From Mumia sp. ZJ1417 (lineage in GTDB: Bacteria > Actinomycetota > Actinomycetes > Propionibacteriales > Nocardioidaceae): DNA of 64,000 bases. The notes below the pieces were generated by a model, which ran no database searches, had not been told where the DNA came from, and saw nothing but the letters and a program-made list of their open reading frames with translations. How positions within the stretch are numbered: position 1 is the stretch's first letter; each line of letters begins with the position of its first letter. This document shows positions 1-8,888 of this stretch, one piece after another. The translations under genes were made by a program, and so were the position numbers. The stretch spans positions 1,674,001-1,738,000 of the forward strand of contig NZ_CP059901.1 in NCBI RefSeq assembly GCF_014127285.1, in the 5' to 3' direction.

Positions 1-1
1 C

Positions 2-271
2 CACGACCTGGTCAACCGCGACATGGTCGAGGTCCACGAGGTCGGTGACGCCGACGAGCTCAAGGGGCTCGTCACTCGGCACGCCGAGGAAACCGGATCG
101 GAGGTCGCCCGCACGCTTCTCGCCGACTGGACGACCTCGCTCGTCCGGTTCACCGAGGTCATGCCGGTCGACTACCGCAGGGTGCTGCAGGCGCGTGCCG
201 CAGCCCAGGAGGCCGGTCTCGGCGAGGACGAGACCACCGCAGCGATGATGGAGGCAGCGATCCGTGGCTGA
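2..271 (+). CDS. gltB: Glutamate synthase large subunit, C-terminal end (partial)
   Basis: The 5' part lies outside the window; 89 codons are visible from position 2 to the TGA at 269-271. The tail (HDLVNRDMVEVHEV ... VMPVDYRRVLQ) is the usual C-terminal end of the large NADPH-dependent glutamate synthase subunit, which contributes to the beta-helix and carries no catalytic residues here. The next gene starts 8 bp before this stop, so the two subunits are translationally coupled. Identity rests on the family tail and on gltD following directly. Confidence 0.9.
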   Translation, partial: HDLVNRDMVEVHEVGDADELKGLVTRHAEETGSEVARTLLADWTTSLVRFTEVMPVDYRRVLQARAAAQEAGLGEDETTAAMMEAAIRG

Positions 272-1730
272 TCCGAAGGGTTTCATGAAGACGCCGCGCC
301 AGCTCGCGCCGCGGCGGCCGGTCGGGGAGCGCATCCACGACTGGAACGAGGTCTATCCCGGCACGCCGGGGCGGGCGCTCCTGCCGATCATCACCGAGCA
401 GGCCGGCCGCTGCATGGACTGCGGCATCCCGTTCTGCCACAGCGGCTGCCCGCTCGGCAACCTCATCCCCGAGTGGAACGAGCTCGTCTGGCGTGACGAC
501 TGGGAGGCGGCGCTCTCGCGGCTGCACGCGACGAACAACTTCCCGGAGTTCACCGGGCGCCTGTGCCCCGCACCGTGCGAGACGGCGTGCGTCGTCGGCA
601 TCAACCGCGAGGCCGTGACCATCAAGAACGTCGAGGTGTCGATCATCGACCGCGCCTGGGATGACGGTCGCGTCACGCCCGAGCCGCCGGAGTGGCTCAC
701 GGGCAAGACCGTCGCGGTCATCGGCTCGGGACCGGCTGGTCTCGCGGTCGCCCAGCAGCTCACGCGCGCCGGACACACCGTCGCCGTGTACGAGCGTGAC
801 GACGCGCCTGGCGGTCTGCTCCGCTACGGCATCCCGGAGTTCAAGATGGAGAAGTCCGTCCTGGACCGCCGGATCGAGCAGATGACGGCCGAAGGCACCA
901 TCTTCCGCAACGGCGTCGCCGTCGGGGTCGACCTGACGGGCGAGCAGCTGCGCGACCGCTACGACGCCGTGGTCCTCGCGACCGGCGCGACCGTACGCCG
1001 TGACCTGCCGACCGTCGGGCGCGAGCTCGGCGGCATCCACCAGGCCATGGAGTACCTCCCGCAGGCCAACCGTGTCGCCCGGGGCGAGAGTGTCGACGGC
1101 CAGATCACGGCCGAGGGCAAGGACGTCGTCATCATCGGCGGCGGCGACACCGGTGCCGACTGTCTCGGCACCGCCATCCGCCAGCAGGCCCGTTCGATCA
1201 CGCAGCTGGAGATCATGCCGCGTCCGAGCGAGGAGCGTCCCGGCCACCAGCCGTGGCCGACGTACCCGATGACCTACCGGGTCGCCTCGGCGCACGAGGA
1301 GGGCGGCGAGCGTGTCTACGCGGTCTCGACGCAGGAGTTCCTCGGCGACGAGGACGGCCACGTCCGTGCGTTGCGGATGGTCGAGGTCGAGATGGTCGAT
1401 GGCCGCTTCCAGGAGGTCGAGGGGAGTGTCCGCGAGATCCCGGCACAGCTCGTGCTGCTCGCGATGGGCTTCACCGGCCCGGAGACCGACGGTGTCGTCG
1501 CGCAGCTCGGTGCGAGCCTGGACGAGCGGGGCAACGTCGCGCGCGACTCCTCGTACATGACCGACATCGATGGCGTGTTCGCCGCCGGCGACGCGGGCCG
1601 TGGGCAGTCGCTGATCGTGTGGGCGCTCGCCGAGGGTCGCGCGTGCGCGGCCGGCGTCGACGCCTATCTCAACGGCTCGACCAACCTGCCTGCGCCGATC
1701 CTCCCCACGGAGCGTCCGCTCGTCGTCTGA
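264..1730 (+). CDS. gltD: Glutamate synthase (NADPH) small subunit
   Basis: A 488-residue protein of normal length for the beta subunit. It takes electrons from NADPH and passes them through FAD and 4Fe-4S clusters to the large subunit, which makes two glutamates from glutamine and 2-oxoglutarate. The N-terminal cysteine motifs are visible (CMDCGIPFCHSGCPLGN and CPAPCETAC, residues about 46-110). They are followed by the FAD dinucleotide fold GSGPAGLAVAQQL (about 154) and a second Rossmann motif GGGDTGADC (about 290). The GTG start at 264 overlaps the gltB stop by 8 bp. A very long hairpin follows the stop codon. The call is secure. Confidence 0.97.
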   Translation: MADPKGFMKTPRQLAPRRPVGERIHDWNEVYPGTPGRALLPIITEQAGRCMDCGIPFCHSGCPLGNLIPEWNELVWRDDWEAALSRLHATNNFPEFTGRLCPAPCETACVVGINREAVTIKNVEVSIIDRAWDDGRVTPEPPEWLTGKTVAVIGSGPAGLAVAQQLTRAGHTVAVYERDDAPGGLLRYGIPEFKMEKSVLDRRIEQMTAEGTIFRNGVAVGVDLTGEQLRDRYDAVVLATGATVRRDLPTVGRELGGIHQAMEYLPQANRVARGESVDGQITAEGKDVVIIGGGDTGADCLGTAIRQQARSITQLEIMPRPSEERPGHQPWPTYPMTYRVASAHEEGGERVYAVSTQEFLGDEDGHVRALRMVEVEMVDGRFQEVEGSVREIPAQLVLLAMGFTGPETDGVVAQLGASLDERGNVARDSSYMTDIDGVFAAGDAGRGQSLIVWALAEGRACAAGVDAYLNGSTNLPAPILPTERPLVV

Positions 1731-1732
1731 CG

Positions 1733-1806
1733 CCGTCCGCGTTGTGAAAGCAATCTGCCCCTTTCCGACCTCGGAAAGGGGCAGATTGCTTTCACAACGC
1801 GGACGG
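1733..1806. repeat. 36-bp perfect inverted repeat with 2-nt loop
   Basis: The left arm 1733-1768 is the exact reverse complement of the right arm 1771-1806, separated only by CC. It lies just after gltD and before pyk, both rightward. As RNA it would form a 36-bp uninterrupted stem, much longer than a standard intrinsic terminator, and no U tract follows. It may end gltD transcription, be an RNase III substrate, or insulate pyk. Confidence 0.9.
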
Positions 1807-1891
1807 GTGGGGGCGTCCCACCCTTCGAGAAATTCTGCTGACGAAACAACAAACTTCGTGGGTCGGGTCGCGCACGTCCGGCCACGCGTTC

Positions 1892-1897
1892 TAGGGT
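1892..1897 (+). promoter_or_regulatory. -10 element of pyk, leaderless promoter
   Basis: TAGGGT lies 6 nt before the GTG start of pyk, so the expected transcription start coincides with the start codon. No ribosome binding site is visible. The same spacing recurs at many genes in this window. Confidence 0.55.
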
Positions 1898-1903
1898 TGA
1901 CGG

Positions 1904-3361
1904 GTGCGTAGAGCAAAGATCGTCTGCACCATTGGTCCCGCCGTCTGGTCCGAGGAGAAGATCCTCGAGCTTGCCCGCGCGGGCATGAACGTCGCCCGCC
2001 TCAACCTCAGCCACGGTGACCACGCGACCCACGACCGCTCGTACGAGTGGACGCGGCACGCGGCGGAGGTGCTCGGCGAGCCCATCGCGGTGCTGGCCGA
2101 CCTCCAGGGCCCCAAGATCCGGCTCGGCAGGTTCGCGTCGGGGCCCGTCCCGCTCGCTGTCGGGGACGTCTTCACCATCACGACGCAGGACGTGCCTGGC
2201 GACAGCGAGCGCTGCTCGACGACGTACGACGGCCTGCCCGGGGATGTGAAGCCGGGCGACACGATCCTCATCGACGACGGCAAGGTACGGCTGCGCGCCA
2301 CGGAGGTCACCGAGACCGACGTTGTCACCGTGTGCGAGGTCCCCGGCGTGCTCAGCAACAACAAGGGCATCAACCTTCCCGGTGTGAACGTCAGCGTGCC
2401 CGCGCTGTCACAGAAGGACCGCGACGACCTCCGCTGGGCCCTGCGCACCGGCGTCGACTTCATCGCGTTGTCGTTCGTCCGTCGGGGTGCCGATGTCGAC
2501 GACGTCCACGCGATCATGGATGAAGAGGGCGTACGCCGCCCGGTCATCGCCAAGATCGAGAAGCCGCAGGCGGTGGAGAACCTCGACGAGATCATGAACG
2601 CCTTCGACGGTGTGATGGTCGCGCGCGGCGACCTCGGCGTCGAGCTGCCGCTCGAGGACGTCCCGGTCGTCCAGAAGCTGATCGTCGAGAAGGCGCGACG
2701 CAACGCCAAGCCGGTGATTGTCGCGACCCAGATGCTCGAGTCGATGATCTCGGCTCCGCGCCCGACTCGTGCCGAGGCCTCTGACGTCGCCAACGCCGTG
2801 CTCGACGGCGCCGATGCCGTGATGCTCTCCGGCGAGACCAGCGTGGGGGAGTACCCCATGGAGACGGTGCGCACGATGGCGCGCATCGTCGAGAGCACCG
2901 AGGAGCACGGCCTGCCGCGCATGGCCGCGTACCACTGGAACCCCAAGACCCGCAGCGGCGTGATCGGCCGCGCGGCGTCCGAGGTGGCCCAGGCCGTCGG
3001 TGCGAAGTTCCTCTGCGCCTTCACGACCTCGGGCGACAGCGCGCGCCGGATGACTCGCTACCGCTCGACCGTGCCGGTCCTGGCGTTCACCCCCGACCCG
3101 GTCGTACGCAACCAGCTCGCGCTTTCGTGGGGCGTGCAGTCGTTCCTCGTCCCGGAGGTCGAGCACACGGACATGATGGTGCTCCAGGTCGACCGGGCGC
3201 TGCTCGAGATCGCGTTGTGTGCCGAGGGCGACGAGGTGGTCATCGTCGCCGGCAGCCCCCCGGGGATCCCTGGCTCGACCAACGCGCTGCGCGTCCACCG
3301 GATGGGTGACGCGATCAAGGGCATCTCCCCGGCGTACTCGACGCGCCTGGTGCGCGACTGA
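1904..3361 (+). CDS. pyk: Pyruvate kinase
   Basis: A 485-residue enzyme converting phosphoenolpyruvate and ADP to pyruvate and ATP, the last step of glycolysis. The N-terminus KIVCTIGPAVWS, the substrate loop ARLNLSHGDH, the barrel segments LADLQGPKIRLG and ALSFVRRGADV, and the signature VIAKIEKPQAVENLDEI (about residue 205) followed by MVARGDLGVELP are all present. MLSGETSVGEYP (about 306) is also conserved. The C-terminal allosteric domain is complete. The GTG start has no Shine-Dalgarno sequence but sits 6 nt after a TAGGGT box, consistent with a leaderless mRNA. The gene is monocistronic and convergent with livF. Confidence 0.97.
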   Translation: MRRAKIVCTIGPAVWSEEKILELARAGMNVARLNLSHGDHATHDRSYEWTRHAAEVLGEPIAVLADLQGPKIRLGRFASGPVPLAVGDVFTITTQDVPGDSERCSTTYDGLPGDVKPGDTILIDDGKVRLRATEVTETDVVTVCEVPGVLSNNKGINLPGVNVSVPALSQKDRDDLRWALRTGVDFIALSFVRRGADVDDVHAIMDEEGVRRPVIAKIEKPQAVENLDEIMNAFDGVMVARGDLGVELPLEDVPVVQKLIVEKARRNAKPVIVATQMLESMISAPRPTRAEASDVANAVLDGADAVMLSGETSVGEYPMETVRTMARIVESTEEHGLPRMAAYHWNPKTRSGVIGRAASEVAQAVGAKFLCAFTTSGDSARRMTRYRSTVPVLAFTPDPVVRNQLALSWGVQSFLVPEVEHTDMMVLQVDRALLEIALCAEGDEVVIVAGSPPGIPGSTNALRVHRMGDAIKGISPAYSTRLVRD

Positions 3362-3402
3362 CGCCAGACTCGGACCACCAGGCCCTTTGCATGGGGCCCC
3401 AC

Positions 3403-3450
3403 GCAAACGTCGCGCCCCACCTGAATGAACAGGTGGGGCGCGACGTTTGC
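3403..3450. terminator. Bidirectional hairpin between pyk and livF
   Basis: A perfect 21-bp inverted repeat (3403-3423 and 3430-3450) with loop AATGAA, extended outward by imperfect GGGGCC/CCCC pairing. It sits between two convergent gene ends and can terminate both. Confidence 0.8.
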
Positions 3451-3481
3451 CTTGGGGGAGTGACCCCCGTACGGCGAGGCG

Positions 3482-4195
3482 TCAGGCAACGCCGAGGTAG
3501 GCCTCCTTGACCGCGGGATCCGCGAGCAGCTCCGCACCGGTGCCGGACCGCGTGATGCGACCCGTCTCCAGCACGTACGCACGGTCGGCGCGGCTGAGCG
3601 CCTGGTTGGCGTTCTGCTCGACGAGGAGGACCGTGATGCCCTGCTCGTTGACCTGCGAGATGATCGAGAAGATCTGGCGGATGAACTGCGGCGCCAGACC
3701 CATCGAGGGCTCGTCGAGGAGAAGGACCTTCGGTCGGCCCATGAGGGCACGTCCGATCGCGAGCATCTGCTGCTCACCGCCCGACAGCGTGCCGCCGGCC
3801 TGCGCTTCGCGCTCCTTGAGACGGGGGAACAGCTCGAACACCCTGTCGAAGCTCTCGTCGACGGTCGTCCGGCCCTTGAGCGCGTACGTGCCCATCTCGA
3901 GGTTCTCGCGGACCGTCATCGCCGGGAAGATGCCTCGGCCCTCGGGAGTCAGCGAGATGCCGCGGACGACACGCTTGTGCCCGGCGAGCTTGGAGATGTC
4001 CTCGCCCTCGAACGTCACGCTGCCGGACGACAGGCTGAGCAGTCCGGCGAGGGCGCGCATCGTCGTCGTCTTGCCGGCACCGTTGGCGCCGATGAGAGTC
4101 ACGATCTCACCCTCGTTGACGGTCAATGAGATGCCGTGCAGCGCCTGGATGCGGCCGTAGTGGACAGAGACGTCGTTGATCTCGAGCAACGCCAC
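3482..4195 (-). CDS. livF: Branched-chain amino acid ABC transporter, ATPase LivF
   Basis: A 237-residue nucleotide-binding subunit that powers uptake of leucine, isoleucine and valine with LivG on the cytoplasmic face. The Walker A motif GANGAGKTT is near residue 37, the ABC signature LSGGEQQ near 137 and the Walker B motif VLLLDEPSMGLAP near 157. The end (AYLGVA) is typical of LivF. The GTG start lies 1 bp after the livG stop. It is the last gene of the five-gene leftward operon and is followed by a 21-bp hairpin. Substrate assignment is from family and operon context; related systems also take up amides or urea. Confidence 0.93.
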   Translation of the reverse strand: MALLEINDVSVHYGRIQALHGISLTVNEGEIVTLIGANGAGKTTTMRALAGLLSLSSGSVTFEGEDISKLAGHKRVVRGISLTPEGRGIFPAMTVRENLEMGTYALKGRTTVDESFDRVFELFPRLKEREAQAGGTLSGGEQQMLAIGRALMGRPKVLLLDEPSMGLAPQFIRQIFSIISQVNEQGITVLLVEQNANQALSRADRAYVLETGRITRSGTGAELLADPAVKEAYLGVA

Positions 4196-4196
4196 G

Positions 4197-5072
4197 TCAG
4201 TCTTCCTCTCCGAGGTAGGCAGCGATGACCGTCGGGTCGTTGCGGATGTCTTTGGGGAGCCCGTCGGCGATCTTCTTGCCGAACTCCAGGACCACGATCC
4301 GGTCGGTCACGCCCATCACGAGCCGCATGTCGTGCTCGATGAGCAGCACCGTGTAGCCGTCCGCGCGGATCGTGCGGATGAGCTCCATGAGCTCTTCCTT
4401 CTCCGCAGGGTTGAAGCCGGCCGCAGGCTCGTCGAGGCACAGCAGCTTCGGGTCCGTCGCGAGTGCACGCGCGATCTCGAGGCGGCGCTGGTAGCCGTAA
4501 GGAAGCCCGCTCGCCTGGACGACCGCCTTGTCGGCGATCCCGACGAACTCCAGCAGCGCCATGCCGCGATCGATGGCTTCCTTTTCCTCGCGGTAGAGCC
4601 GCGGGGTGCGGAAGAGCGACCCCCAGACGCCCGTCTTGTGGCGGGCGTCGAGGCCTACCACGACGTTCTCGAGCGCCGTCATCTCACCGAAGAGACGCAC
4701 GTTCTGGAACGTGCGGGCGATGCCGCGGCGGGTGATCTTGTGCTGCTTGCTGCGCCCGATCGGCTCGTTCTCGAGGAGGACCTGGCCCGAGCTCGGACGG
4801 TAGACGCCGGTCATCGCGTTGAAGCACGTCGTCTTGCCGGCACCGTTCGGGCCGATGAGCCCGAGGATCTCGCCGCGCTTGATGTCGAACGAGACGTCGT
4901 CGAGCGCGGTCAGACCACCGAAGCGGACCGTGAGGTTCCGAATCTCGACCAGCTTGTCGCCGACGTCGACAGCGATCTCGCGCTCCGCGGCAGCGAGCTG
5001 CGCTACCTCAGAGTCGAGCGGCGGAGGCGCATCCGGCTTCGGCGTCGCCGGGGGACTGGGGTGCTCGGTCAC
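4197..5072 (-). CDS. livG: Branched-chain amino acid ABC transporter, ATPase LivG
   Basis: A 291-residue ATPase, the partner of LivF. Walker [17 protein letters not shown] and the LivG-type signature [16 protein letters not shown] are present, followed by [13 protein letters not shown] Pro/Ala-rich N-terminal extension of about 40 residues precedes the domain. The GTG start at 5072 is chosen because it overlaps the livM stop as GTGA (5069-5072). Longer upstream reading in this frame only shadows livM. Confidence 0.93.
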   Translation of the reverse strand: MTEHPSPPATPKPDAPPPLDSEVAQLAAAEREIAVDVGDKLVEIRNLTVRFGGLTALDDVSFDIKRGEILGLIGPNGAGKTTCFNAMTGVYRPSSGQVLLENEPIGRSKQHKITRRGIARTFQNVRLFGEMTALENVVVGLDARHKTGVWGSLFRTPRLYREEKEAIDRGMALLEFVGIADKAVVQASGLPYGYQRRLEIARALATDPKLLCLDEPAAGFNPAEKEELMELIRTIRADGYTVLLIEHDMRLVMGVTDRIVVLEFGKKIADGLPKDIRNDPTVIAAYLGEED

Positions 5073-6244
5073 TTGCCGGCCTCCTTCGCGACGGGTGCGG
5101 ACGTCGGTGCGTTGGCGAGGTTGGCGATCCGTTTGTGCGCACGCCGTTCGAACGTGAGCAGGTGCGGACGCTTCCCGAACAGCCCCTGCGGACGGAAGAT
5201 CATCAGAACGACGAGCACGGCACCGAAGATGAGGTACTTGTACTCGGCGATCGCGGTGAACCGCAGCGGGATGTACGCCACGAGCGCGCCGCCGATGATC
5301 GCACCGAACTTGTTGCCCTGACCGCCGAGCACGACGGCCACGAGGAACATGATCGACATCTGGACGTCGAAACGCTGGTTGTTGACGAACCCGATCTGGC
5401 CGGCCGCGATCGCGCCCGCGGAACCGCCGAGGGCAGCACCGATGCCGAACGCCCACAGCTTGTAGCGGAACGTCGGGACGCCCATGATCTCGGCGGCGTC
5501 CTCGTCCTCGCGCAGGGCGATCCAGTTGCGGCCGACGCGGGAGCGCTCGAGGTTGCCGAGCGCGATCATGACGATGATGATCACCGTGATCGTCAGCCAG
5601 TACCAGGGGGCGCCCTCGCTGTTGGCGAAGACAGGGTTGCCGTCGGCGTTCTCACCCGGCGGGCGGCCGACGTTTTGGAAGCCGACCTGACCCTTTAGCG
5701 CGGGGATGATCGTCGCCAGCAGACGGATGATCTCGCCGAACCCGAGCGTCACGATCGCGAGGTAGTCCCCTCGTAGCCGTAGCGTCGGGATGCCGAGCAG
5801 CACGCCGAACACCACCGTGACCATGGCCGCGAGCGGCAGGGTCAGGAGGTAGGGGATGTGGACCATCGTCGAGTCGGGTGACGTCCACAGCGCGGCGACG
5901 TAGGCGCCGACTGCGAAGAAGCCGACATAGCCGAGGTCGAGGAGACCGGCCTGGCCGACGACGACGTTGAGGCCGATCGCGACCAGGGCGTAGCGAGCCA
6001 TCTCGGCACAGGCGAGCGGCCAGTTGTTGCCCGGCTCGGTCGTGAGCAGCGGGATGTTGACCAGGGGCAGCGCGAACGCGGCCGCGACGGCGATCAGCAG
6101 GAAGCCCCACTGGCCGACCCGGGGAAGGTGGTTCCACCAGTCCGAGAGGCCCCGGAGGCGGGACGGCTTCGTGGTCTCCTCGACCAGCTCGTCGGCGCGG
6201 GCCTGGGACTCCGAGGCCCCGCCCATCGGCGTACCGGTGCTCAT
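5069..6244 (-). CDS. livM: Branched-chain amino acid ABC transporter, permease LivM
   Basis: A 391-residue inner-membrane permease with about ten hydrophobic segments. The LivM hallmark [31 protein letters not shown] is near residues 85-117, with [25 protein letters not shown] downstream. The ATG at 6244 overlaps the livH stop as ATGA, which decides the start. It pairs with LivH to form the channel. The hydrophilic N-terminal region of about 40 residues is cytoplasmic and unremarkable. Confidence 0.94.
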   Translation of the reverse strand: MSTGTPMGGASESQARADELVEETTKPSRLRGLSDWWNHLPRVGQWGFLLIAVAAAFALPLVNIPLLTTEPGNNWPLACAEMARYALVAIGLNVVVGQAGLLDLGYVGFFAVGAYVAALWTSPDSTMVHIPYLLTLPLAAMVTVVFGVLLGIPTLRLRGDYLAIVTLGFGEIIRLLATIIPALKGQVGFQNVGRPPGENADGNPVFANSEGAPWYWLTITVIIIVMIALGNLERSRVGRNWIALREDEDAAEIMGVPTFRYKLWAFGIGAALGGSAGAIAAGQIGFVNNQRFDVQMSIMFLVAVVLGGQGNKFGAIIGGALVAYIPLRFTAIAEYKYLIFGAVLVVLMIFRPQGLFGKRPHLLTFERRAHKRIANLANAPTSAPVAKEAGK

Positions 6245-7215
6245 GCCCTCACCTTTCCGAGGTTGCTGCCGAGGATGCCCTCCGGCCGGACCATCAGGAC
6301 GATGATCAGGACCACGAAGCAGACCACGTCGGTCCACTGTGCGCTCCCGAGCAGGATCTGGCCGTAGTTGCCGATCAACCCCAGAAGCAGGCCACCGAGG
6401 AGCGCGCCGCGGACGTTTCCGATGCCGCCGAGGACGGCGGCGGTGAACGCCTTGACGCCCAGGACGAAGCCGCCGAGGTAGAGGACGCCCGAGGGCACCT
6501 TCATCACGTAGAAGAGCGCGGCCACGCCGGCGAGGAGTCCGCCGATGATGAACGTGCTGATGATGATTCGCTCACGGTTGACGCCCATCAGCGTTGCCGT
6601 GTCGGGGTCCTGGGCCACGGCGCGGATGCCGCGCCCGAGCTTGGTGCGCCGGATGAACTGATCGACCAGGATCATCATGAAGATCGCTGCCGTCACGATG
6701 AGGATCGAGTCGAAGTAGATCAGGGTCCCGCCGATGTCGAAGATCGCCTTGTTCTCGAACATGATCACCGACGGCTCGGGGTTGGGTCCGCGCCAGACGA
6801 AGATCAGGTACTGGATGACGAACGACATACCGATCGCGGAGATCAGGAACACCAGCCGTGGTGCGCCTTTGACGCGCAGGGGTTTGTAGGCGACACGTTC
6901 GACGATGAATGCGGTGATCGCCGAGGCCAGCATGCCGAAGATGACGGCGAGCAAGAGGTTCGCGGCGATCTGGTACCACTCGAGGTTGGGCACCGACGGG
7001 CCGAAGCCGAGCGACGTGAGGGTGAAGACGATCGCGTACGCACCGACGATGAAGACCTCGGAGTGCGCGAAGTTGATGAGGTTGAGAACGCCGTACACAA
7101 GGGTGTAGCCAAGCGCGACGAGCGCGTAGATCCCGCCGAATGTGAGTCCATCGACGGTCGCGCTCCAGAAGTTCGCACCCAGGGCATCCCAGTCGAGCGT
7201 GATCCACTGGTCCAC
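6241..7215 (-). CDS. livH: Branched-chain amino acid ABC transporter, permease LivH
   Basis: A 324-residue permease with GGIYALVALGYTLVYGVLNLINFAHSEVF (about residues 26-55), the signature of LivH proteins, and about eight transmembrane segments. It begins about 80 bp after livK, separated by a hairpin that probably lowers expression of the membrane and ATPase genes relative to the binding protein. Its stop overlaps the livM start. Confidence 0.95.
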   Translation of the reverse strand: MDQWITLDWDALGANFWSATVDGLTFGGIYALVALGYTLVYGVLNLINFAHSEVFIVGAYAIVFTLTSLGFGPSVPNLEWYQIAANLLLAVIFGMLASAITAFIVERVAYKPLRVKGAPRLVFLISAIGMSFVIQYLIFVWRGPNPEPSVIMFENKAIFDIGGTLIYFDSILIVTAAIFMMILVDQFIRRTKLGRGIRAVAQDPDTATLMGVNRERIIISTFIIGGLLAGVAALFYVMKVPSGVLYLGGFVLGVKAFTAAVLGGIGNVRGALLGGLLLGLIGNYGQILLGSAQWTDVVCFVVLIIVLMVRPEGILGSNLGKVRA

Positions 7216-7246
7216 TAGGGCTCCTTTTGGGAGTCGGATGAGCAGA

Positions 7247-7279
7247 GAGGGGGCCCGTCTTGATGAGACGGACCCCCTC
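7247..7279 (-). terminator. Intercistronic hairpin between livK and livH
   Basis: Arms 7247-7260 and 7266-7279 pair over 14 bp with one mismatch around loop TGATG. It lies between the binding-protein gene and the permease gene of one operon, so it more likely works as partial terminator or mRNA stabiliser than as operon end. Confidence 0.65.
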
Positions 7280-7296
7280 CGTTGACAGCTGGCTCG

Positions 7297-8514
7297 TTAC
7301 TCGATCACGCCGACCGAGACGATCTTGCCGTCCTGAACCTTGTAGCCGTAAACGGGAAGCTCGGTGAGCTCACCGGTCTCGTCCCACTTGAACTTCTTGC
7401 TGATGCCCTGGGCGTCGTAGTTCTTGACCCAGTCCTTCAGCTTCGCGCGGTCCTGGTTGCCGGCGTCGATGCCCGCGAGGAGCACCGTCGTGGCGTCGTA
7501 GCCCTCGACCGAGTAGGTGCCCGGAGCAGTGCCGTTCGAGACCTTCTCGTAGGCGTCGGCGAAGCTGGTGATCAGCTCGCCCGGGATGCACGGGCAGGTG
7601 AAGTAGGCGTTGCTCGAGGCATCGCCGGCCTGCTTGATGAACTGGTCGTCCTTGACGCCGTCAGGGCCGATGAAGGCGCCCTTGTAGCCCTTGGCCACCA
7701 GCTGCTGGTTGAACGGCGCAGCCTCGGCGTAGTAGCCCGAGTAGAACACCGCATCCGGGTTCTCCGCGAGGATCTTGGAGATCGTCGCCGAGAAGTCCTT
7801 CTGACCCGTTGTCACCGCGTCGGTGCCGGCGAGGCTGTCGGCGAGCGCCTCGGTGGTCGAGGTGGCGAGGCCGATGCCGTAGTCGGAGTCGTCCTGGACG
7901 ACGTAGACGCTCTTGGCGCCGATCTTCTCGGCGAGAGTTGGGACGGCCGGGCCCTGGACGTTGTCGTTGCCCAGACCACGGAAGAAGGTCGTCCAGCCGT
8001 TGGTCGTCAGCAGCGGGTTGGTCGCCGACGGCGTGATGTGGACGAGGCCGGCCTGCTCGAGGATGTTGCCGGTCGCCTTCGACTCACCGGAGAACGGAAG
8101 ACCGATGACTCCGATGATGTTCTCGTCGTTGGTCGCCTGCGTCACCGGGCCGGTCGCCTTGTTGGGGTCGCCCTCGGTGTCGAACTTGCGCAGCTGGACC
8201 TGGCAGTCCTTGTTGGCCTCGTTGTGCTCGTTGATCGCGAGCTGGACGCCGTTGACGATGTTGATGCCCAGCTGGGCGTTGGGGCCGGTCTCGGCACCGA
8301 TGTAGGCGAGGGTGGTCGTCGCCGGGCACTCGGCCTTGCCGTCGCCTGCAGGCGTGACGGCGTCCGCAGGAGCCTCGATCGAGGTCTGGACCTCGAGCTC
8401 AGGCGCTGTGGAGCTGTTGTCGCTGCCGCCGCCGTCGTCGTCGTTGTTGGCACACCCGGCCAGGGCCAGGGTCAGCGCTGCGGCTACTGCGAGCGCCTTC
8501 GTGGAACGAGACAC
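7297..8514 (-). CDS. livK: Branched-chain amino acid ABC transporter, substrate-binding lipoprotein
   Basis: A 405-residue periplasmic-binding-type receptor. It starts with a lipoprotein signal (MSRSTKALAVAAALTLALAGC, lipid-modified Cys21) and a Gly/Asp/Asn-rich linker. The mature part has the Leu/Ile/Val-binding fold (TTLAYIGAETGPNAQLG, VIGLPFSGESKATGNIL, SVYVVQDDSDYGIGL). It delivers substrate to LivHM. It is first in the operon and therefore marks the promoter side. Exact ligand cannot be read from sequence. Confidence 0.93.
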   Translation of the reverse strand: MSRSTKALAVAAALTLALAGCANNDDDGGGSDNSSTAPELEVQTSIEAPADAVTPAGDGKAECPATTTLAYIGAETGPNAQLGINIVNGVQLAINEHNEANKDCQVQLRKFDTEGDPNKATGPVTQATNDENIIGVIGLPFSGESKATGNILEQAGLVHITPSATNPLLTTNGWTTFFRGLGNDNVQGPAVPTLAEKIGAKSVYVVQDDSDYGIGLATSTTEALADSLAGTDAVTTGQKDFSATISKILAENPDAVFYSGYYAEAAPFNQQLVAKGYKGAFIGPDGVKDDQFIKQAGDASSNAYFTCPCIPGELITSFADAYEKVSNGTAPGTYSVEGYDATTVLLAGIDAGNQDRAKLKDWVKNYDAQGISKKFKWDETGELTELPVYGYKVQDGKIVSVGVIE

Positions 8515-8578
8515 GATGGTGTCCTCCGATTCGTTGGTGCCCGGCCCGTGGATCGTCTCGGGGCGGACGTGCGTCCCA

Positions 8579-8593
8579 ATGCATTAACTGCAT
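8579..8593. promoter_or_regulatory. Small dyad in the liv operon promoter region
   Basis: ATGCATTAACTGCAT is a 5-bp inverted repeat with a 5-nt centre, about 65 bp upstream of livK. It could be an operator or part of the promoter. No regulator gene adjoins it, so the role is speculative. Confidence 0.3.
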
Positions 8594-8766
8594 CGTTGTA
8601 GCACAGCGGCGGTGCTTCCGAACCCCGAAGATTCCAAGCCGTTATGAAACCGGCGCGAAGTTGACGGCATCCGGTTGTACGCGGCAACCGTGCGTGTGAA
8701 GAGGACCGTAGCGGACGCAGGTTGCGAAAAGATTTCCGCGGGTGCTGAGTAGCAGCGACCTTGAAG

Positions 8767-8849
8767 TGCCGGGTGCGGGACTCGAACCCGCACATCCTTT
8801 CGGACAGTGGTTTTTGAGACCACCGCGTCTACCATTCCGCCAACCCGGC
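8767..8849 (-). tRNA. tRNA-Leu (anticodon CAA)
   Basis: On the minus strand the acceptor GCCGGGT pairs with ACCCGGC, with discriminator A. The anticodon stem GTGGT/ACCAC encloses the loop CTCAAAA, giving anticodon CAA, which reads UUG. The long variable arm (TGTCCGAAAGGAT) is that of a class II tRNA, and the T arm GCGGGTTCGAGTCCCGC is perfect. CCA is not encoded. No integrated element adjoins it. Confidence 0.96.
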
Positions 8850-8888
8850 CCGGCGCGGCGCGTCGAACGCGCGGGATAACCTTCTCAC

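Noticed and set aside
159-1916. Long minus-strand reading frame opposite gltD (585 codons)
   Set aside because: High-GC shadow frame; Arg/Asp/Leu-biased composition with no domain, and gltD on the plus strand is certain.
8767-8849. tRNA-Leu as an integration site for a mobile element
   Set aside because: No integrase, no direct repeat of the tRNA 3' end and ordinary core genes on both sides.
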